Shown one piece after another: positions 50,606 to 54,803 of a stretch of 54,803 bases of DNA. Made by a program: the position numbers and the translations under genes. How positions within the stretch are numbered: position 1 is the first letter of the stretch; each line of letters starts with the position of its first letter. This DNA is from Haloarcula amylolytica JCM 13557. GTDB taxonomy: Archaea; Halobacteriota; Halobacteria; Halobacteriales; Haloarculaceae. The stretch covers positions 1 through 54,803 of the forward strand of contig NZ_AOLW01000051.1 in the NCBI RefSeq assembly GCF_000336615.1, read 5' to 3'. Below the pieces are notes generated by a model. The model saw only the letters and a list, made by a program, of their open reading frames with translations, ran no database searches and had not been told where the DNA came from.

Positions 50606-51489
50606 CCAACGAACGCGGACAACTGCTGTTGATCGGGGGTATTGCTGTCGCTATCGTCGTGTTCAGTACGATTCTGTTTGCCCACAGTCTCGCGGTCACT
50701 GACGGTATTACGACCACCGGAAGCGCGGATACCATCGAGCGCACGGCTGACCGCGAAGCCTCTGTCGAGCGCGATCTCAGACAACTCGCGGCCCAGACGC
50801 GGGGCGATGGCCTCGATGGATTCGAGGAGCGATACGAGTACGCGCTTCGGAACTACACGCGAACGCACAACCGGGTCGTCGCAAGCAGCGGCGGAACCTA
50901 TCTCAACGCGACGCTGAACGAGTCGGCGTCGCTTGGTACCGAAGTCAATCAGACGGGCACGTCCTCCAAGTTCCAACGTCCAGACCCCTCGGGCGGGCCG
51001 CAGAACGACTGGCTAGTTGCGAATGATGTCTCTCGCGTTGCGGTGTTCAATCTCACTGCGGACGTCGTCGGCGGCTCGATGAATACCTTCACTGTCGTCA
51101 TTCGAAACGGCTCTGAGGACATGAAACTGTCAGTTGAGCCGAGTACAATTGATAGTGGAAACAACGTCACGGTCGACGGCAAAACGCAGTGTCACGGCAA
51201 CGGAGACGTCAACGTCGACCTTGTCGCTGGGTCATGCACTGTCGGAAGTAACAGCAGTTCTTTCGATAGCTATCACAGCCTTGACCCCCCGTACTCAGTT
51301 GAAATAAAGAACGGAAATAAGGCCGAAGGGCGGTACCAGTTTGCGGCAGACGGGACGTTCCCGTCCTCGAACTATGCCTCTCCAGTTGCTCGTGTCAACT
51401 ATCCAGTCGTCCCTGCCATCGACATGACTTACGACACACCGTCTGCGAGCTACAACCGAACAGTACTGGTGGAGGTGAACGACGGATGA
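50599..51489 (+). CDS. Prepilin-like protein 3 of the pil operon (DUF7261-like)
   Basis: A 296-residue protein MVANERGQLLLIGGIAVAIV with RG before a hydrophobic helix (about residues 8-28). The long exposed domain is rich in Asn/Ser/Thr with many N-glycosylation sequons and two cysteines (TQCHGN, GSCTVG) that could form a disulfide. Base composition becomes AT-richer from about 51100 on, unlike pilB and pilC. It overlaps the genes on both sides by a few bases (7 before, 4 after). Confidence 0.75.
   Translation: MVANERGQLLLIGGIAVAIVVFSTILFAHSLAVTDGITTTGSADTIERTADREASVERDLRQLAAQTRGDGLDGFEERYEYALRNYTRTHNRVVASSGGTYLNATLNESASLGTEVNQTGTSSKFQRPDPSGGPQNDWLVANDVSRVAVFNLTADVVGGSMNTFTVVIRNGSEDMKLSVEPSTIDSGNNVTVDGKTQCHGNGDVNVDLVAGSCTVGSNSSSFDSYHSLDPPYSVEIKNGNKAEGRYQFAADGTFPSSNYASPVARVNYPVVPAIDMTYDTPSASYNRTVLVEVNDG
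51471..51478 (+). promoter_or_regulatory. Shine-Dalgarno sequence of the fourth prepilin-like gene
   Basis: A perfect GGAGGTGA ends seven bases before ATG 51486. Confidence 0.7.
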
Positions 51490-51950
51490 GCCTCACCCGT
51501 TTCCTGTTTGACAGCCGTGGTGTCTCGCCGGCGGTCACGCAGGCACTCACTATCGGTATCACGTCGCTGCTGGTGACCGGCCTCCTCATCGGCGGGAGCC
51601 AGATGGTCGACTCACAGCGTGAGCGAGTGACTGAAGAAGCTCTAGAGAACGTTGGCGATGGTATCGCGCGCGACCTGATCCGCTTGGATGCGTTCGACAC
51701 TGCCACTCTCAACTCGACAGTATCGTTCCGTGCGATGTATCCCGAGCGCATCGCTGATCAGTCGTACAACGTCGAGGTCTCTCCTGATACTTCACGCACG
51801 CGTGTGTACGTGAACGCATCAGGACTGAATCGGTATGCTGTCGTCCGATTCGAGAACGAAACTAATGTCTGCCCATCTGTCGTCTCCAGTGGGCCTCTGG
51901 CTGTATCGTACAACCGGACTGCCGGCTGTATGGAGGTGACTCGCGGATGA
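51486..51950 (+). CDS. Prepilin-like protein 4 of the pil operon (DUF7266-like)
   Basis: A 154-residue protein with SRGVSPAVTQALTIGITSLL near the start: the RG-VSP sequence is the classic haloarchaeal pilin/archaellin cleavage region, followed by a hydrophobic helix (about residues 13-33). The exposed part has sequons (NST, NAS, NET, NRT) and two cysteines. It overlaps the previous and next genes by four bases each and has a perfect Shine-Dalgarno sequence. I recall the family as DUF7266. Confidence 0.78.
   Translation: MSLTRFLFDSRGVSPAVTQALTIGITSLLVTGLLIGGSQMVDSQRERVTEEALENVGDGIARDLIRLDAFDTATLNSTVSFRAMYPERIADQSYNVEVSPDTSRTRVYVNASGLNRYAVVRFENETNVCPSVVSSGPLAVSYNRTAGCMEVTRG
51932..51939 (+). 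promoter_or_regulatory. Shine-Dalgarno sequence of the fifth prepilin-like gene
   Basis: A perfect GGAGGTGA ends seven bases before ATG 51947, the same spacing as at 51471. Confidence 0.7.
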
Positions 51951-52702
51951 CTTCGCCGCTGTCAAGCCAAAGCGGTCACGACCGTGGTGTGTCCGACCTG
52001 CTCGCGTTTACGCTCACGTTCAGTATCATCATTACTGGGATTGCGCTGGTGACGCTTGGTGGGCTTGGGGCGTTCGATGCCATCCAACAGGGGGCGACAA
52101 CCGATGTCGCAGAAACGTCGATGGTCGGGTTCGCGGAAACCACGGGCGACCACATTCAGGGCGACGCTCCACGACGGACCACGAGTATGAAACTCCAGGG
52201 TCACGGACTCTCCATCCGATCGTCGACGCTTAACGTAACTGTCGACGGACAGTCAACGAATATTTCGACCGGAGCGTTCGTTCGGGAGACTGATTCGGGG
52301 ACTGATATCGTCTACACCAGCGGTGCAGTGTACCGGGTTCAGCAGGAGGGGCTGGTCGTTTCACGGAAACCCCGCTTCCGGTGTAGCCCCGGAAGTGACA
52401 GTGTATACATCTCTGCCCTTTCGCTCGACGGACAGACGGATTTCTCGTCGTCGAACCGCGTCACAATCGAGACCGCTATCCAGAACAAGACGCTTATTTC
52501 GCCACAGGCTGGCAAGTCACCGTCCGCGACAACCGTCTCGATCAACGTCTCGGAGACTGCATATCCGGATGCATGGCACCGCCTGTTCGAGCAGGAACTG
52601 TCGAACTGGTCGGGCCACTCGGAACCACACACCTACCAGTGTACTGGTGTCAGCCGCGCTGTCGTCCACAATACGACGGTCGATATCCGTACTATCACCT
52701 AA
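51947..52702 (+). CDS. Prepilin-like protein 5 of the pil operon (DUF7289-like)
   Basis: A 251-residue protein with DRGVSDLLAFTLTFSIIITG: RG-VSD cleavage region, then a hydrophobic helix (about residues 17-37). The exposed domain carries sequons and three cysteines. It is the last gene of the operon, with overlap of four bases to the previous one. It resembles the family I recall as DUF7289. With genes 1-4 it may form the pilus fibre or a tip complex. Confidence 0.78.
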   Translation: MTSPLSSQSGHDRGVSDLLAFTLTFSIIITGIALVTLGGLGAFDAIQQGATTDVAETSMVGFAETTGDHIQGDAPRRTTSMKLQGHGLSIRSSTLNVTVDGQSTNISTGAFVRETDSGTDIVYTSGAVYRVQQEGLVVSRKPRFRCSPGSDSVYISALSLDGQTDFSSSNRVTIETAIQNKTLISPQAGKSPSATTVSINVSETAYPDAWHRLFEQELSNWSGHSEPHTYQCTGVSRAVVHNTTVDIRTIT

Positions 52703-52766
52703 GGCCTCTGCCTGCAGTGCATAGATCCGTTGCTGTCAGACTCAGTTCTGGACGGCGAGAAAACCG

Positions 52767-52943
52767 TTATGCAGCAGTCATCAGCGCTGCGATGAATGAC
52801 CACTCCGTCCCGCTGTTTGCTTCTTCTTGTTTCGCCATAGCCGCAGTCTTGTCTCGTGGGTGCTTCCAGTTCATTACGGCCATAGGTATGTGCTCAGCAG
52901 GTATGAAGTGTTCGAATACTAATATATTGTCGTGGTCTTTCAT
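52767..52943 (-). CDS. Doubtful small ORF in the gap after the pil operon
   Basis: A 58-residue minus-strand frame MKDHDNILVFEHFIPAEHIP..., with mixed codon use. GGCTAAAGAG lies about 40 bases upstream. No family is recognised. The 52703-53220 gap around it (518 bases, AT-richer than coding DNA) otherwise holds only the promoter of the next gene. It may be chance or a decayed gene. Confidence 0.2.
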   Translation of the reverse strand: MKDHDNILVFEHFIPAEHIPMAVMNWKHPRDKTAAMAKQEEANSGTEWSFIAALMTAA

Positions 52944-53186
52944 GATTGAGAGCGCTTCGCAGGTCAGTAGCACCTCAATTCTCTTTAGCCGCTAATGAAG
53001 GAAGAGTCACATAGTGGCAATTCTCTGTTTTGTTCGATATTAGGGTGGAAAACAGAATATTACGATCCGTAGGCGGAACTCGTGATACAGGCGCTCATAC
53101 GCCGGTAAACGGCTCTATCTTTGCATCTGAGATTGGGTAGAGTCGTATCCGAACGGTAGCGGCATGTGAGCCGTTGGCAAGGTAGT

Positions 53187-53197
53187 ACTATTACCCT
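53187..53197 (+). promoter_or_regulatory. Promoter element of the UPF0058 gene
   Basis: GTACTATTACC lies 24-34 bases before ATG 53221 and fits a TATA box for a leaderless transcript. Confidence 0.5.
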
Positions 53198-53220
53198 CCA
53201 CTCCATAAGATTGGACACTA

Positions 53221-53457
53221 ATGAAGAAGCAAGAACTCATTCACCTTCACAGCCTTCTCGCGCAGGTACAACACCACTACGAGCACGAAGCGGACACGAG
53301 CGTCGAGCACGATCTGTACGCTGATCTCGGTGTCAAACCGACATCGATCCACAAATCGAAGACTGACCACAAGGAAGCAGTGTTTGCGCTCGCTTCCGGA
53401 CTGACGGATTCGATGGCCGAGGAAGCCGACGAACCACAGGCGCTGACTGCCGACTGA
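53221..53457 (+). CDS. UPF0058 family protein
   Basis: A 78-residue protein [22 protein letters not shown]..., matching the archaeal UPF0058 family (small helical bundle). It has many histidines (HLH, HHYEHE, EHD, IHKS, DH), which suggests metal binding. The function is unknown. It is followed on the same strand by the aIF-1A gene, which has its own promoter. Confidence 0.85.
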   Translation: MKKQELIHLHSLLAQVQHHYEHEADTSVEHDLYADLGVKPTSIHKSKTDHKEAVFALASGLTDSMAEEADEPQALTAD

Positions 53458-53578
53458 ATCGACGTCCTGTCGTCAGTTCGTTTTCACCGTTCACTATTTC
53501 CAGTAGCTATCGGCAAGCTCCTGCCGTGGCACGGCCGCTATGTCGGCCGCATGGTACACGCTATCCCGCCTCTCAAAC

Positions 53579-53587
53579 GACTTATAC
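53579..53587 (+). promoter_or_regulatory. TATA box of the aIF-1A gene
   Basis: GACTTATAC is centred 26 bases before GTG 53610 and sets that GTG as a leaderless start. Confidence 0.65.
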
Positions 53588-53609
53588 GGGAGGACACTGT
53601 ATTTATATT

Positions 53610-53906
53610 GTGAGCGACGATTCAGGGCGGCGGAATCTCCGCATGCCTACAAACGACGAGATGTTTGCAGTGGTAACAGAGCACCTTGGCGGGAACCACG
53701 TCCGCATTCGCTGTGAGGACGGCGAAACCCGACTCGGACGGATACCGGGCCGGATGAAGTTCCGAACCTGGATTAACGAGGACGACATCGTTCTCGCCGA
53801 ACCGTGGGACTGGCAAGACGAGAAGGCCAACATCGAATGGCGCTACAAGGGGCAAGACGCTGATCAGCTCCGTGCCGAAGGCCACATCGACTCGCTGACC
53901 GCCTAA
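53610..53906 (+). CDS. eif1A: Translation initiation factor aIF-1A
   Basis: A 98-residue OB-fold factor that helps the small ribosomal subunit find start codons. Clear family stretches are [40 protein letters not shown] and [19 protein letters not shown]. The start is GTG 53610 ([13 protein letters not shown]), supported by the TATA box and by family start positions; the frame open from 53526 is not used. It is the last protein gene before the rRNA operon. Confidence 0.95.
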   Translation: MSDDSGRRNLRMPTNDEMFAVVTEHLGGNHVRIRCEDGETRLGRIPGRMKFRTWINEDDIVLAEPWDWQDEKANIEWRYKGQDADQLRAEGHIDSLTA

Positions 53907-54539
53907 TTTTACCACTGTACCGCGTCCTGGTTCACGACGACGGTGAGATAGTTCTCTGCTGTGACCAGCAATTGTCGCTGGTCTGACTGCTTGCTTGTCG
54001 AGTGTCCCGACCCTTGCTCCGTCTTAGCTCCCGGCACACTACAGTCGTCTACCGTCGAGTTCCTACTACTCCCAATTGATATATAATGGCTGGCTGGAAC
54101 TCGGTCACTGAACCGCATGTCAGGATCCGAGAACGAATACACGTTGGATCACCGACACCCGGATGCCGTCTTGCGGTTATGCGTGTCACGGCATCACGTT
54201 ACGTATGCGTCGTGTGTGTTCTACACAGGGCGGTCGTGAGACGATCCATTTATATGTTCCCCCGTCTTCTGAACTAATGCGAAGGTCGCACCGGGCAGCG
54301 AGCCCGGGTCGACACGCTCGGCCGGCCACCTGGGTCGGTGCGGGTTACGAGAGGATCTCGTCTTCCCCTTCTGGGGCCGGCGAGATCCACCCCATGAGGA
54401 TTCCACCCCTGCGGTCCGCCGTCAAGATGGAATCTGATGTGAGCCCACGGACCCATGCAGTAGTCAACATTGGTGTAGGAACCAATGTGTTTGCTTCCGA
54501 CGGAGTGCAACCACTTCCGCCGCTGATGTATATCAGCAC
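53907..54539 (+). promoter_or_regulatory. Promoter and leader region of the rRNA operon
   Basis: This 633-base stretch has no supported protein gene. Promoter candidates are GATATATAAT (54079-54088) and CATTTATATG (54247-54256); TGCGAAGG at 54278-54285, about 26 bases after the second, resembles the start-site motif TGCGAACG recalled from halobacterial rRNA promoters. Weaker AT clusters lie near 54172 and 54199. From about 54280 on it is the pre-16S leader, which normally pairs with sequence after 16S; that half is outside the window. A six-base-pair hairpin GCTGAT-GTAT-ATCAGC (54522-54537) ends just before 16S. Confidence 0.75.
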
Positions 54540-54803
54540 ATTCCGGTTGATCCTGCCGGAGGCCATTGCTATCGGAGTCCGATTTAGCCATGCTAGTTGC
54601 ACGAGTTTAGACTCGTAGCATATAGCTCAGTAACACGTGGCCAAACTACCCTACAGACCGCGATAACCTCGGGAAACTGAGGCCAATAGCGGATATAACT
54701 CTCAGACTGGAGTGTCGAGAGTTAGAAACGTTCCGGCGCTGTAGGATGTGGCTGCGGCCGATTAGGTAGATGGTGGGGTAACGGCCCACCATGCCGATAA
54801 TCG
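54540..54803 (+). rRNA. 16S ribosomal RNA, 5' part
   Basis: The mature end begins ATTCCGGTTGATCCTGCCGG at 54540, the universal archaeal 5' sequence. The next 240 bases (GGAGTCCGATTTAGCCATG; AACACGTGGCCAAAC; GTGGGGTAACGGCCCACC) are those of haloarchaeal, Haloarcula-like 16S. The gene is cut by the window edge after about 264 of some 1,470 bases. It is transcribed away from the origin at 33-35 kb. Haloarcula species carry divergent rRNA operon copies; which copy this is cannot be told from this fragment. Confidence 0.97.

Noticed and set aside
53526..53609. Longer start for the initiation factor
   Set aside because: The TATA box lies inside the extension and the extra residues do not fit the family.
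54163..54618. 151-codon frame across the rRNA leader into 16S
   Set aside because: It overlaps the promoter, leader and mature rRNA, with no coding bias.
1..54803. tRNA genes, insertion sequences, transposases, integrase or attachment sites
   Set aside because: No cloverleaf with a GGTTCGAATCC-type arm was seen in the intergenic regions, and no transposase or integrase frame or terminal repeat pair was recognised. A tRNAscan or ISfinder run could still find something missed by eye.

Overview
This is a piece of a haloarchaeal main chromosome, most likely from the genus Haloarcula. The evidence is the high-GC coding bias, strongly acidic proteins, leaderless genes with a TATA-like box about 26-30 bases before the start codon, many haloarchaea-only small membrane proteins, and at the right edge the first 264 bases of a 16S rRNA gene with a haloarchaeal sequence. 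The origin in the middle has the layout I recall for oriC2-cdc6E of Haloarcula hispanica. All identifications come from reading the sequence; no database search was run.

Left arm (1-15.2 kb): a divergent iron-type alcohol dehydrogenase, two overlapping moeA genes (one fused to a periplasmic-binding-like domain), a TctA-like permease, corA, a lipoprotein, cysS, a CbiX-like chelatase next to a DR2241-type iron-sulfur protein, a Trm112-like zinc protein, purA and a small winged-helix regulator. 15.2-21 kb: a long disordered coiled-coil protein divergent from a cytochrome oxidase cluster (coxA plus small membrane proteins, including a 30-residue one). 21-32.4 kb: an HTTM membrane protein, methylmalonyl-CoA mutase large subunit, a CBS-ParB protein with a TrkA-N/DHH phosphoesterase, an Lrp regulator beside porA-porB (pyruvate:ferredoxin oxidoreductase), a DICT sensor protein and an MBL-fold hydrolase.

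Origin (32.6-35.1 kb): an Orc1/Cdc6 gene with a short leader-side origin (one reverse and two forward origin recognition boxes around an AT-rich stretch, plus a G-rich tract with quadruplex potential) and, after the gene, twelve same-strand copies of the box in 630 bases. In H. hispanica such a downstream box-rich region is known to restrain oriC2, probably by titrating the initiator. A feature I do not know to be described is a composite unit (pyrimidine tract, 13-14 bases, box) that occurs on both sides of the gene in opposite orientation.

Right arm (35.1-54.8 kb): fatty acid or branched-chain catabolism (acyl-CoA dehydrogenase, acyl-CoA ligase), an orphan CheC, an O-methyltransferase, a halobacterial regulator, a thioredoxin-fold protein, an Lrp-aminotransferase pair, then a seven-gene type IV pilus-like operon (PilB ATPase, PilC platform, five prepilin-like proteins) whose genes overlap and carry strong Shine-Dalgarno sequences. 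A UPF0058 protein and translation factor aIF-1A precede the promoter region and 5' end of an rRNA operon transcribed away from the origin. No tRNA, insertion sequence or CRISPR array was found.
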